Below, piece after piece: positions 1-12,055 of a DNA stretch of 64,000 nucleotides. Each line of letters begins with the position of its first letter. Position 1 is the first letter of the stretch. The notes under the pieces are model-generated. The model was not told the DNA's origin, did not search any database, and was given only the letters and a program-made list of their open reading frames with translations. The DNA comes from Primula veris (lineage: Eukaryota > Streptophyta > Magnoliopsida > Ericales > Primulaceae), in the NCBI GenBank assembly GCA_963682055.1, contig OY821748.1, positions 29,104,661 through 29,168,660 of the forward strand, read 5' to 3'. The translations under genes were made by a program, and so were the position numbers.

Positions 1-1019
1 AGGCGGTTTCTGGACCGCCATTTCCACAAGCGTTACTAAAAGTTTTAAGGCGGTTCACAACCGCCTCTAAAAAAAGTGGCGGTTTTCAATGACGTTATAA
101 GGCGATTGTAAACCGCCTTTAAAAAGTTACTTTTAACGGTGCATACAACCCAACCGCTGCTAATACTACAATTAAAATCACTTTTAAAAGTATTATAAAC
201 GTCATTAATCTGTGAAATATATGCACAACTCAATAGGAACGTTACTAGTACCGTCTTCAATATTTTATTCAAACAATTCAAAACTCATAACATATGTAAT
301 TAAACGCCCAAAATCAAAATCTCGTCACAAAAATAAAGCTTAAAATACATATATACAAAGTTACAAACTTTTAATTTTATAGAATTCATAAAAAAAACAC
401 AGCACATCTTAGCCGAACTAATTCTGTCAATTACTGATTTACATTTAAACTCTTCTATCAAATACATCTAAACTCTTCATGTAGCTATTTTAGCGGCACT
501 TCTCGCATGTATTATTTCACGAATTCTTGCATAATTCTCGAACCACTTCTCTTCTTCTCTTCGCACAGCTCTTCTCAAACAACTTCCTGCACTTTTTTCA
601 AGTAAAAAATCGGCTGCTCGTGATTTTGTTTATTTTTACTTTCAAATACTTGAGTTGCGAAAGGATCAAACCCAAAAGTACGAACACGTCCCGTGTATCA
701 CATCCAATAAATTTTGTAAACCTTTTCTCTCTTAGTTCCGGTGTTTGTTCAACTTGTGGAATTGCTAGTAAATTTTTCCTTTAATTATAGCAACCTGAGA
801 TGTAACAAAAAATCTAATGAAAATTTGTGAATAAGTTATTGATTAGCAGGCTCATATAAGCCCCATTAGGTCCCCATGATACATACTACTAGTGTAAAGC
901 TTATAGCTTTTTTAGGCCGAAGTACCTGAAAAGCTTGTTTTAAACTGATCAAGTCGATATAGTCTAGATTTAAAGAAGAAATATAAGTTGGACTTGCATA
1001 GTTTTAACAAAAATGTTGG

Positions 1020-3180
1020 ATTCAAACAGTTTTTCTAACAATATGAGGTCATTTTAAAATGAATCATACAATATTCGAAATCTGAAAGGCATGGATCGAT
1101 GCTCAAAATAATTTTCTAATAGTTACACATTGGGTTATTCCCGTTGTTAGCGTTACCTATAAAAAAAAATTAGAAAAGCTTTTACCAATCAACTTAAATT
1201 AAAAGTCTTGAAAGTAAGCTTCAAAACAAGCCCTATCGTTAACTAGAAAATTAGGCAAAACCAAATCAAATAAGCACATATGCATGCATATCTTATTCTT
1301 TGAGGAAGCTCCAATTAAAACCATATAATTATCAACTTTAAAAAAATCCCCCCAAAAGATTAATTCGAGTGCTTATATCTGCATCAAGATTTAATTGTAT
1401 CTATACATCTTCTAGTGAAGTTAATAAACTATATATAACAATTAACTACTGCAATTCCAATAGAAATAAAAAAAAAAAAACCAAAATCAAACATATATGT
1501 GCACACATTTTTTTTTGTGTTTCATAAGTAACTATTCATAACCACAAATCATTAAAAAGGAAGATCGAGTAGAGACGTGTACCTCGATGGGTGCAGAGAA
1601 CAAGAGAAAGGGTGGATCTAGTGAGAGACGTGATGTTCTGTAAATGGTGCCGTAGGCGGTGAACCAGTAAAATTGGAGAATTGTGTTTGCAACTCGCACG
1701 CGCCCTAAAATTATTTATAATAGAACTAAAATTATCTGCAATAGAACTAAAATTATCTCACATGTTTATTAAGTGAAATAAGTTATGTTTTTCATTATTC
1801 TTTATCTAAATCTAAAGTTATCAATACACCTAGACTTACCGGGTACCCCGTACCATATAAACACTGTGATACATGATACCACTAAATTACCCGGTACTCG
1901 GACTTTTTATTTTTCGGATTATCCATTCTACATAGCTTACGTAGTTAGTAACTGTGTCCATCAGAATTTTCAAAATATTTATAATCTAAATCAAATTAAT
2001 AAAAGAGTATTTGACGGTTCTATTAAAAGTGTTTTCTCACCCAAAACTTGTTCTTGAAAAAGTTCTTTATTTACACAACTTATTTTCAAAGTCAGGGCAA
2101 TCAAATATTCTAATCCAAATTCTACATTTATATTACAACTTTCTCGATCCAACACGATCGGGTCAAAGTCCGTGCAATGTAAAATTTTCCCAACAATATA
2201 ATATCATTTTAAGATACATTATACGATATTAGAAATCTGAAAGGCATGAATGGTCAAAAAACATTCTCTAATGGTCAAATATTAAGTTTTTTCTAGACAT
2301 CTATAAAAATAAATTACAAAAGATTTTTAACAATCAATCTAATTAGACATCTAAGAACCTACCTTGCTGAGATTATTTTCACTCTAAGAACAAGGTAGGT
2401 TCAATATCTTCATATAAAAGATGTAGATAACAAACTGCATTGACATACAATAATCATAAACAAATTCTTGTATACAAGTTGAAATTATTACCTATAAGAG
2501 ATGTGAAAAGTTGTGACAAATATTTGCATCGCCAGACTTTAAATATATGCAAACAAATATATATATAGTCAGATTTTATAGTAAAAGTATACTTTTATAA
2601 TAGCATTAGATTAAGTCAAATCAAAATTGCATATTTATACGGATTCACTTACGTACATATCTTATTTTTTAAAGAAAACTACAATTAAAACCCTAGAATT
2701 ATCAACTAACTCATATGACAGAATTCAAAAAAAACCTAACAAAAAGTTAATTTTAAGTGCTTGTAACTGCAACAAGGTTTGATCGTATCTATTATATATC
2801 AACAATAATCACAACTAATTACGATTAAAAAAACTAAAATAATTAAGTTTTAACAACTGCAATTGGAATATAGTTCAATGAAACTCAAACCATACATATC
2901 TGTAGATACATACTTAATATGTTTGTTTCATAAATAAATATTCAAAAGCAAAATTATGTAAAGGAAGATCGAGAAAGAGGGACGTACCCTTGATCGGATC
3001 CAATCGTGCAGAGAAAAGGAGAGAGAGGGAGACGTGGTGTTAGTGGGCGGTGAGAGCAATAAGTGTTATTGGGGAATCTCTTTTAGCAATTGGCGCGTGA
3101 ATATATATATACATCTTTTAATATATTTTACATGTTTAGTCCTACTATTAGGTGAATAAATTTTGTTTTTCTAAATCAAA
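1020..3180. repeat. Degenerate direct duplication inside the CACTA element
   Basis: Sequence from about 1020-1810 recurs, diverged, at about 2175-3180 in the same order. Shared landmarks are AATCTGAAAGGCATG (1080 and 2234), ATATCTTATT followed by an AATTAAAACC stretch (1289 and 2657), GGAAGATCGAG (1559 and 2963) and a GTGCAGAGAA segment (1591 and 3006). On the minus strand both copies read as a short leader with a GTAC/GTACG splice-donor-like site, which resembles the 5' leader exon of a transposon gene. No long ORF follows, so coding function is not supported. It may be a doubled promoter/leader of a lost element gene. Confidence 0.55.
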
Positions 3181-3754
3181 AGTTGTTATAAATAAATTAG
3201 TGATTTTTTTTTTATCAGAGGTTATTTATTTTGTTGTTGGTGTAGCATGAATAGTTCATATTTTTATTATTTGGGCACTGTATAGGGTACATTAAGATTT
3301 CAAGATCCCGAAACTCTGAATGTAAATGAAGTACACCAATGATAATTCTTCTTATTCAACCAATTCAGTACCTCACGAATGCAACTTTTTAAGTAATATT
3401 TCGGAACGGTTGAGTAAATATTATTTTCAAAAAAAATAAATATAAATATAAGTTTTTATATATGAGATTTTAGATATTTTATAACCTAAATGTAGAATGA
3501 CACACTGGTAATATCTGATTTACATATATAAGCGATGAAAAAGTAAGAATATTACAAGCACATTATAAAAATATTAAAGAATATAATTAGAAACTCAAAC
3601 ATATCATATCATAATAACGGCTCCTATTGTTTTGATTTAAATGATATGATTTTGACATTTTTTTCTTAATAAGTTTAAAAAATTACACAGTTCTTACTAA
3701 AAAAAAAAACATATCAAAATAATTGATGTAAATCAATATCTTATCTTAAATTCT

Positions 3755-3758
<4 letters not shown>

Positions 3759-3793
<35 letters not shown>
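3759..3793. repeat. (AT)n microsatellite
   Basis: A pure alternating AT tract inside the CACTA element, shortly before its right subterminal repeats. Confidence 0.9.
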
Positions 3794-3794
<1 letters not shown>

Positions 3795-4052
3795 CAAAAA
3801 TTTAAGAATTTAACTAAAAGTCATTCAAAAAAGTGACTTATTTAAAAAGTTGTTTAATTAATGTCCAAATTTGGTCAAAAACGGCGGTCAAAGTATCTTT
3901 TAATGCGGTAACTTTGAACCGCCTTTATTGTTTTCTTTCAAGGCGGTTTATTTCCGCCTTTAAAAATACCGCTTTAATTATTAGCAATTAAGGCAGTTAG
4001 AAAACCGCCTCAGAAAAAACCGCCTTAATTGAACAGTTTTCTAGTAGTGTGA

Positions 4053-5139
4053 TAATCTCGAGCACGTTATTGATTATACGACATTTTAATAGAAAATGAT
4101 TGGGTACAAGATTGTTAATAGAATGAAGTAATTGTATTAAAAATGGTCAAATGCTCGTAAGGTTCTTATTAAACTTTCATGCAAATGTTGTTCTTTGTTT
4201 TTGGGATCGAGTTTTGAATGCAGGTCTTGTATTTTTCGTGTAAAGACTCAACACCTTGTAATGGAATAGGCGAGTCGTTATTTGCACATGTTTTTTTTGT
4301 TTTTGTTAAATACATGTGTTATTTCAAGGTGGATATTAATGTATGAGATTTTGAATAATGAAGTGTTGTTCATTGGAAATAATAATAATAATAATTGTAG
4401 CGTTGAGATAAACCTTGTTTGTTTGTTATATAAATTATTTTTGAAAATCAATTCAATCTGAAAAACCAAGTCTTATATTTAATGTCTTATTTCTCATGCC
4501 CTGGGTTTCCAATGAAAATTCGGGGTATGACAGATAGTTTTGATGCATGATATTTGATTTGTCTTGACATCGAACTTATAGAAAAAGTTCCAAATTGAAC
4601 ATGTACAATCGAGTCGATCGATTTGGAGTGAATCACTGATTCATAAAAAGATTTGAATGAACTAAACCTTTGGAATAAAAGTAGCACCTCTCTAATTTGC
4701 TCTGGAATGGTTTTCAACATACGCGAGACTCGGTCCGAACATTTTTAATTAATTTTGTCTACCAATTGGTTTGTAAGTCTTGTCACATTGCTTCCCTTTC
4801 TTTGACCCTTCTACTTATCAAAAACAGTTAAAAATAGAAAACTTCGTAATTCGTCGTTTTATAAATTTCAGCCTTATCAAATGTGGAAAGGTTGAACATT
4901 ATTGTAATGCGAACATGCAGTCTAAAATCAAAGTAATGCAAAAGTAACCAAAAAAAATTCAAACAAACTTTTCTTGAAGAGATACATGGATAGTGCAATT
5001 TAGGGGTGTAGTTTTGTAGAGGAAAGTGTTCTTTGTCATCAACTAAAAGCATATGATGAAGATTTTTGTACGTAATTGTTACCAAACCTATTTTCCATCG
5101 GATTGTAAAAGCATAAAGTTGAAACCTTGGAATTTATTT
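4053..5139. other. Unannotated AT-rich stretch between two CACTA termini
   Basis: No coding sequence or RNA gene is recognised. Short ORFs on the minus strand (4278-5085) show no family resemblance. The stretch may be interior sequence of the element that ends at 5285. Confidence 0.4.
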
Positions 5140-5285
5140 TTGTCCCTAAAAGGCTAAAACTTTTTTTTATTTTTTTTTCGTTAAGTAGGCTAAAACATTG
5201 TTAGTGTCCTTAAAAATTACCCTTTATAGACAAATTTTGATTGTCTCTAAATAAATTGTCCAAAAATCCTAATTTTCTTGTAGTG
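5140..5285. mobile_element. Right terminus of a second CACTA element
   Basis: ATTTTCTTGTAGTG at 5272-5285 is the reverse complement of CACTACAAGAAAAT, a canonical plant CACTA terminal repeat. Inside it are the repeated words GGCTAAAAC (5152 and 5187) and GTCTCTAAATAAATTGTC, as expected of subterminal repeats. The matching left terminus was not found in the window. The left end may be lost, or it may lie left of position 1 with the first CACTA element nested within this one. Confidence 0.6.
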
Positions 5286-7705
5286 TCTCTTAGGCGTGAC
5301 TGATTATTGGGAATTTACGTTATCCAGGTAAATTCAAAAACCCCAGATTTTGTAGTCGATATGGGCTTCGCTCAAGTAAATTATGGTTTCTTAAGTAAGT
5401 GGAAAAGACAACATCCATTAATGTGACCAATATTAGCACGAGCTATACAAACACTAAGACAATTGACAACTAAACAAAATTATCGTTGCGTTATGGGGCG
5501 GTGGTTTTCTAAGTGTATATAATAGACACGAAACTAAAAAAAAAAACTACTAAATTACATATACCTTACGGCAAATTAAGAACAAGTTCTTTAATGATAT
5601 ACATAGAGTCTGCACTAAGATTAAGTTGCATGGATTTTAGTAACATATTGTAATTAAATGGCGTGCTCTTGTAAGTCTTGAACGGTTATGTCAAATCTTT
5701 AAGTTAGGTTGTTTTAACTCTAGACAAGATCACCGTAGCAAAAAGTGAAACAAATCTATCGATAAAGGTGTAATGGTATGGAAAATCATGGATCACTGAT
5801 ATGGAAATAATAGAATATGAATTTGGACCAAAATCTGATGGACTGGAACTACGAGGTGAAAACTGAATGATAAAAGGGGCAGTTCTTTTTCTTTTTCTTT
5901 TTTTTGTTGAAATAGATAAAAGGGCAGTTCTAGATGACAAGTTTGTAAACCAACTCCAAGAGAGACCGAGAGTACTACACAAACGGTCCCGTCGGTCACA
6001 TTTTAATAATATTTTTTTTCATAACTCACTACTCTCATAAGATTTTTAAGTTTAGATCATCTTAATAATTCAAAACTTTAATATCTTTTTTTACTTAATA
6101 ATTCAAACAAACACTATAAAAAAAGCTAAAAATATATTTTTTAAGGTGTTTTTTTACACTAGTATCTTTCAAAAAGATATTATAATATATTTTTTAAGCT
6201 TAAAAATAGCTTAAAACAGTGTTTAAACTCTTTTATACTGGGTCGGGTAACTAAAACTTAACTAGTCTCCTGCCCAAATGCATATGTATTTTATGTATCC
6301 CAAGCAAATTCAGCTCTATCCGTATAGAAGGAGAGCAATCTATAGGAGAATAGATTTTTTGAGGAATCAATTTGTAGCGGGAAAAGTTGTTTTAAATGAG
6401 TCAGTTGTAACCAACTTGGTGTTAACGTTCCTTACAGTAATGCCTTGAAAAAAATGTGACGAAAACTTATTTGACAAGTCTAAAGATGAAATCGCAACAA
6501 TTCAACGGCATATCTTGTTCTTGTAGCGTTAAGATTTCCGCTGAAGTAGCGGCGAAATTGCGTGACTGAAGCTTAATTGGATCATATATAGCTGTTAAAT
6601 ATTTGAACGATTTATCAACAGTTAAAAAAACGAAGGGTCCATGATGGAATTTTTAATTTGTACCAGATTCAAGTCTAACGATAGTACAAAAGAAAGTAAA
6701 AATTTTAATCTAAAATTTTGATTGTGCAGATATTTATAAATTTAAAGTCTATATATAATTCCATTGGTGAAGTTGTGGTGTTACAGGATATAATTGAAGA
6801 TTGTGACCAAACAAAGTAGTACTAGTGTGTTCTATTAGGATCAAAGATCTTCTGATTTGCTGTCTATTATTTTATTTTTACTCCTTTAATTTTTTTTAGA
6901 TTATTTTCTCACTCTTTTTTTCTCTTTTAGTCTTTACTCTTGTAAATTAGTTTTGTCTTTATACTATATAAATATTACTCCCTAACTGTGCAATTAGTTG
7001 GTTTCGTTTTTTTTCTGAATCGATTCCTTAAAAATTAAAATACACATGAGAAGGTCAGTTAATCAAACGTAGTACTATATATATAGTGTATTTTAAAATT
7101 AAAGACCAACCGTGTTTAATTTGTTTAAATTTTAAAAAAATAAATGATTTCTAAATTATATGTAAATCACATTCTATAACTATCACTATATCATGTACTG
7201 AATATAAATTAGACTTAATAAGCCAAAAAGCTTCAAGTCCATCTAATATAATATTAAACTACAGTTAAAACAGAGGAGGGTAGTAATATATATATATATA
7301 TATATATATTGAATATTTTTTTATTTTTTTTAAAGGAAATTTTAATTAACCGGAGAAGAAAAATGTCGAATACATGGGACAATACCCCACGATGGTAATC
7401 AAATAATCTGATTACAAATCTCTAAAAACACACCGTTTAATAGATACATTACAAAAAACTATAACAATATATTGAGGGAAAAAAACGCAAATAAACATCA
7501 TTCAAGCCTATTTTTTAGAGAAATTGAGCTCAAAAATCGTCGATTTTCTCAAAATACCCCCTATCCTTATTACTCCCCTTATTGCACCAAGATCAATTGT
7601 GATAAAAAAGAACGTTTAATGAGAACAAATTTCAAATTAACAAGGTGTAAAAGAGAGGTTTACAAGCCATAAAAAAACCCCAAATATATGTTTTACAAAG
7701 AAAAA
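5286..7705. other. Intergenic AT-rich DNA without recognisable gene
   Basis: Both strands were examined. ORFs are short and low-complexity (for example 5704-5982 minus, serine/lysine-rich) with no family signature. An (AT)n tract sits at about 7287-7310. Nothing else is supported. Confidence 0.5.
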
Positions 7706-8867
7706 TTAGATATTAAAATGACTTCCTATAAAGCAAGGGGTCTCCATCTGATCAAGATAATAAGCTGCATTGACCATTTTCGGGAGTGCATTAGGTTCAA
7801 AAGTGGTCAAATTTACACCAGCAACTCCCTGTTTAGCTAGTTCATCAAAGACTTGATTTTGCTTGCTATACACATGCACTAAATTCACCCCAATAAGATC
7901 CATTAAATCACATATATCTTCCAATAAAATATTGAACTTAACAACATGTAAAGATTTATTGTTACATCAATTAACAATCGTTTTTGAATCGGATTCCACG
8001 TAGACATTACTAATATCCATGCTATAATAAATTAATAAACCATTTTTAAGTGCAATACGTTCAACAAAAAAGTTAGAGGACTTATCGACTGAACAACAAA
8101 ATGCAAATACAAGTTTATCTTTCTCATTTCTCAATATACCCCCACATCCACACTCACCAGAAATTAAAGCTGAACCATCAATGTTGAGTTTTAACCTTCC
8201 AGATGGCGGACATTTTCAAGATACCAACTTTGGCCTCTTTACTTTACAAGCGATTGGATTAATACCTAAACTCATTAAAGACAAAATTTGAAAGTTTTTA
8301 GCAGGAAGAGAAATTAAGATCACTCAACCACCTAGTAACATTAAGAATGATCTTATAAGCAATCATATTATCATTATCATGCTTATCTCTATTTTTACTA
8401 ACCAAAATTTCTCAAATGATAAGAAAATGAGTGATAGCAGCAAGCATACCAGTATAAGTATTATCGTAAAAATTACACCAATTAGAAATAAACACTTTCC
8501 AATTACTAACATGATTAATAGCAAAACCAACCACTCTACAAAAATGCTTCCAGACATCTCTACTAATCAAACTATCTCCAAACAAGTGATCAACAGAGTC
8601 GCAATGATGAATAGTACAACAACAACATTTAGTAACAAGTGTAATACCAAAAAAATTTAAGTTTTCATCAAGCTTAATAGCCGAAAGCCAAAGTTTCCAA
8701 GCAAAACTGCTAATTTTAGTAGGGAGAGAGGGGTTCCAAATGTACTTAGCCATAGAAAAATTGGGCTTTTTAACTCTAGTAAAATTATAAGCATTTTTGA
8801 CAGTAAAAACACCATCAAAAGAAAATGGGCGGAATCTAGTGTATTCCCCCTCTCTCAAAAAAAACAT
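7706..8867 (-). pseudogene. LINE-type retrotransposon 3' remnant (zinc-binding RT domain and RNase H)
   Basis: Read from right to left, 8867-8412 encodes a region like the plant reverse-transcriptase zinc-binding domain: F-TVKNAY, then KYIWNPSLPTKISSFAWKLW, then NL-FFG and a Cys cluster leading to DHLFGDS. Further on (about 8215-7730) comes an RNase H-like domain with the opening PPSGRLKLNIDGSA, a VERIALKNGL helix, VESDSKTIVN and a closing VFDELAKQG. This order is known for the C-terminus of plant LINE ORF2 and its domesticated relatives. It is broken by frameshifts around 8400 and by an in-frame TGA after TIVN (about 7970). The reverse transcriptase core is absent. The copia insertion at 8898 lies immediately beyond its 5' side. 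Confidence 0.75.
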
Positions 8868-8897
8868 GTTTGGAACTAACTTTTAAAATAAGCTCAT

Positions 8898-9100
8898 TGT
8901 TGTAAGATTATTGGAATCTTAGGCTTATTCTTTATGGGCCCAAGTGGACTTGTAACCCTACCTCTCTATCTATATAAAGAGTGGTAGGGGTCATGTATTT
9001 TACATCCATTCAGATATTCATTCATAATAAAGACGATACTGTTCTCCCCTCTCTCTACTTCTATCTCCCTAAATACATAGCTAATAGTTGTATTACAACA
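8898..9100 (+). repeat. 5' LTR of the first copia element
   Basis: Starts TGTTGTAAG and ends ATTACAACA. It contains the TATA-like word CTATATAAAGAG (about 8970-8981), which probably sets the transcription start, and AATAAAG (about 9027) as a likely polyadenylation signal. It is followed by CGTTATCAGCACTG at 9101. That is where the primer-binding site should be, but it is not the usual TGGTATCAGAGC copy. Confidence 0.92.
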
Positions 9101-10784
9101 CGTTATCAGCACTGCTCTCGGAGATTGGAGTACGGATTCTGGGTTCAATAAACCTTGAGGTTTATCCGGATTTTTTTTAGAATTTTGCTAAATCGACCTT
9201 CAGCAACATACGTGAATAAGGTACATAAATTTTAACCTTTGTTAAACGAGTGTAACCATGCATAAATAGTTTGTTACTATTGTGTAATATATGATTTATA
9301 CTATTGTGCATGATTTATACTATTGGGCATGTGCGTGAATGATTTGTGTAACTTGTTATAAAAGCAGAATGTGTAATTGATGTAAATTGTTATCATTCAC
9401 ATGTGGCTATATATATCAATGATTTGTGTAAATTGTTTTTGTATATACTGACCATAGTTACATCAATAAATGATTCTGGAATTTGCATACATCAATAAAT
9501 TGATAACAGTACATATTGTATATTATGCGTATATATTGACCATAGTTACATCAATAAATGATTTGTGTAGCATCAATGAGTTGTGTACTTATTACATGTA
9601 TAACCGATTTGTAAATCGAAAATCTTGTAATTGTAAAACATGTATTAATCTGTCGGATTAAATCTGCAAAAAACTAAAACGTATGTACTGATTTGTAATT
9701 CTCTGAAAGCTGTAAACTATTCTGTAAAATTACTCAAGGACTAAACTGAAAGTTGTCTGAAATTCTGGACTGTATATGTAATAATGTTGTAAATAGATAT
9801 ATATAGTTTGCTGTAATTACACGTATGGTCCTGTAGTATAATACTTATACGAAAACAGTACATATGGTTGATAAGATACAATATTCGGTCAATATACACA
9901 CACATGTATATATTTTTTTTATTAAAAGGTAAGCGAATAAAAATTGCATGTTAATTGAATAAATTGATATGTTTCCATGTAAATTTAACCTTTTTGCATG
10001 TTAAAATATTTTTTTACCATATATAGAATTGATTGGTAATTAAAAATATATTGCTTACTTGCATGTTAAAACTACCATGTATGGAATTATTCATATGGCG
10101 ATAAACATAGATAATTGATTGATATCTTGTTAGCATAATCATATCTTTTGATATTACCATATATATAAATATCACATATAACAGTTAATTATTAGATTAG
10201 ATCTAATTGATTTGATTTGATTTGGTATGATATAACCTTTGTGATTGATAATCCTGAATTGATTTGTTTATAACACCAAATCTACTGCATGATTAGATCA
10301 ATCCTAAAATATATTTACGGCTTGTTTATATATATGTGGTTAATCTAGATAGATATTGTCTATATTGTTAATATTATTGCCATATATAAAATGTGAAAAT
10401 CGTATATATTCACATTTAAGTTGGAAAAATTATGAATTTTTCCCAAATAGGCTCACCTATTTGGATACGATGTCTAGGAAAGATAAAGGCGGAAGTCGTT
10501 CTCCTAATGAGGTCGGTTTTTAAGAGGCATTCGTGCCCACCCCCCTCACCGTCTTTCCTGGTCGTGTTCAAATAGAGCTACCGAAAGGGGTTGAGTAAAT
10601 AATAATTTCCCCGAACGTGTCTATATAAATATGTATTCGCCGAATTGGTGTCTCAGGATCGACCTGTCGTTCGATCAAAGAGAACCTCTTCACTAAAAAG
10701 CAAAACTTGTTTTCGAACCCGTCGTTTCGAAATAAAGTTTGTGCTTATATAAACCATAAACATATAAACCCGTTATTTTATATG

Positions 10785-11825
10785 ATGACTAATCCAGTCT
10801 TTCTTTTTCTTTTCTCCTGTTGTAGAAAAATATCAATCAAGCTTGACTTTCCAATTTTGGATGCTGCCGGCAAGAACTACTTGGATTGGAGTCAGGATAT
10901 CCAAAACCATTTAGATGCCCAAGGCTTATTGGATGTCATATATGATGAGGAGGAGCATGAAATGGAAGTAACGCGCGAAATGAGTGCTTGGGCGATGATT
11001 CTGTTTCGCCGCCACTTATCAAACGCCATGAAATCTGAGTTCATAGCGACCACCACACCAAAGACATTGTGGGACTCTCTGAAAGAGAGCTTCGACCACC
11101 AAAAGACCATTTGGCTTCCTGAAGCCCGCCGTGATTGGCTGAATCTGCGATTTCAGGACTTCGAAAGCGTTGAAAAATATAACGCTGAAGTATGCAGAAT
11201 TCGTGCTACTCTCCAATACTGTGGTGAAACGCTCACCGACAGTGACTTATTGGAGAAAACGTACACCACATTTTCTAGTTCTGACATCTTGCTCCAAAAG
11301 CAATATCGTCAGTCTAAATTCACCAAATTTCTCGAGCTCATCACCCAGTTGTTATTGGATGAGAAGAATAGTCTCATTTTAATGATGAACAGTAATTCTC
11401 GTCTTGCTGGTTCAAAGGCAATTCCAATGCCTGATGCTAATGTTGTTCGTGGACCTCGTCCACGATATGGGAAACGAGAAAAGGGCCAGTCGTCCCGTCA
11501 GCCAAGGAACATGGGTGAGCGTAATGCTCGTCCAGCCAAGCAAGGTTTGGACAATCGTCCGAATCGAGGACCTGTGGCTCCTCCTAGGCAGTCTCGTGGT
11601 GATAGGAACAACCGGGTCAGTCGTCCTAAAGCAAGAGAACCGGCCGATATGCCAACTCTGTGCTATAAATGTGGTGGAAATGGTCATATGCAAAGGACTT
11701 GTAGGGCAACTCCCCAAGAAGTCGAAAACTACCACAAGGGTAGAAGGGTCGAAATCAACATGATTGAAGCTAGTGCAAAGGAAACTCTTGAGACCCCTGA
11801 CTTTGAGGCTCACATGAAAGAATAA
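10785..11825 (+). CDS. copia Gag polyprotein (uninterrupted)
   Basis: The Gag protein packages element RNA into virus-like particles. The reading frame is open from 10707. The first plausible Met in the conserved region is near 10785, just before KLDFPILDAAGKNYLDW, the typical start of one plant copia Gag family. The middle contains LW-SLKESFDHQKT and LRFQDFESVEKYNAE. The C-terminus is basic and Arg/Gly/Pro-rich and ends with a zinc knuckle, CYKCGGNGHMQRTC (CCHC), at about 11660-11701. The start is uncertain. An upstream ATG at 10469 (MSRKDKGG...) could be a first exon joined through an intron ending at the TGTTGTAG acceptor near 10824. gag is in a different frame from pol and keeps no internal stop, unlike pol. 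Confidence 0.85.
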   Translation: MTNPVFLFLFSCCRKISIKLDFPILDAAGKNYLDWSQDIQNHLDAQGLLDVIYDEEEHEMEVTREMSAWAMILFRRHLSNAMKSEFIATTTPKTLWDSLKESFDHQKTIWLPEARRDWLNLRFQDFESVEKYNAEVCRIRATLQYCGETLTDSDLLEKTYTTFSSSDILLQKQYRQSKFTKFLELITQLLLDEKNSLILMMNSNSRLAGSKAIPMPDANVVRGPRPRYGKREKGQSSRQPRNMGERNARPAKQGLDNRPNRGPVAPPRQSRGDRNNRVSRPKAREPADMPTLCYKCGGNGHMQRTCRATPQEVENYHKGRRVEINMIEASAKETLETPDFEAHMKE

Positions 11826-12055
11826 AGTTTTTTTTTCTTCGTTTCTTTTAATAATTGAGCTGTTTTGCTCCTGGATTATGTTATTTCAATTCCATTTCGG
11901 ATTATGTTTTTTTCCTTTGGATATTGTTTATTTCTTTTGGATTATGGTTTGTTTTATGGATAATGTTTTGAACATTTCTCGTATAATTTAAAGTTATTTC
12001 ATTGAGCAATTCCTTTTATTCGTGTGACCGACTTTAAATTATTTTACTTTTAGGC

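Larger units (their letters stand above)
1..4049. mobile_element. CACTA (En/Spm) transposon, right part; left end outside window
   Basis: The right end is TTTTCTAGTAGTG at 4037-4049, the reverse complement of a typical plant CACTA terminus (CACTACTAGAAAA). Just inside it (3880-4030) and again at 1-120 are subterminal repeats of the AAGGCGGTT...AACCGCCTT type in both orientations. CACTA transposases bind such repeats. Finding the same repeats at position 1 implies that the left terminus lies only slightly upstream, so the element would be about 4.1 kb. I see no TNPD-like transposase or TNPA-like ORF, so it is probably non-autonomous. The presumed 3-bp target duplication on the right would be TGA (4050-4052); the left copy cannot be checked. 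Confidence 0.8.

Noticed and set aside
527..2232. Short plus-strand ORFs in the CACTA interior
   Set aside because: Low-complexity, overlapping frames, no domain or splice context; the region is better explained as non-coding transposon interior.
5704..5999. Minus-strand ORFs with Ser/Lys-rich sequence
   Set aside because: Two overlapping frames of the same AT/CT-rich DNA, no family resemblance and no promoter or splice support.
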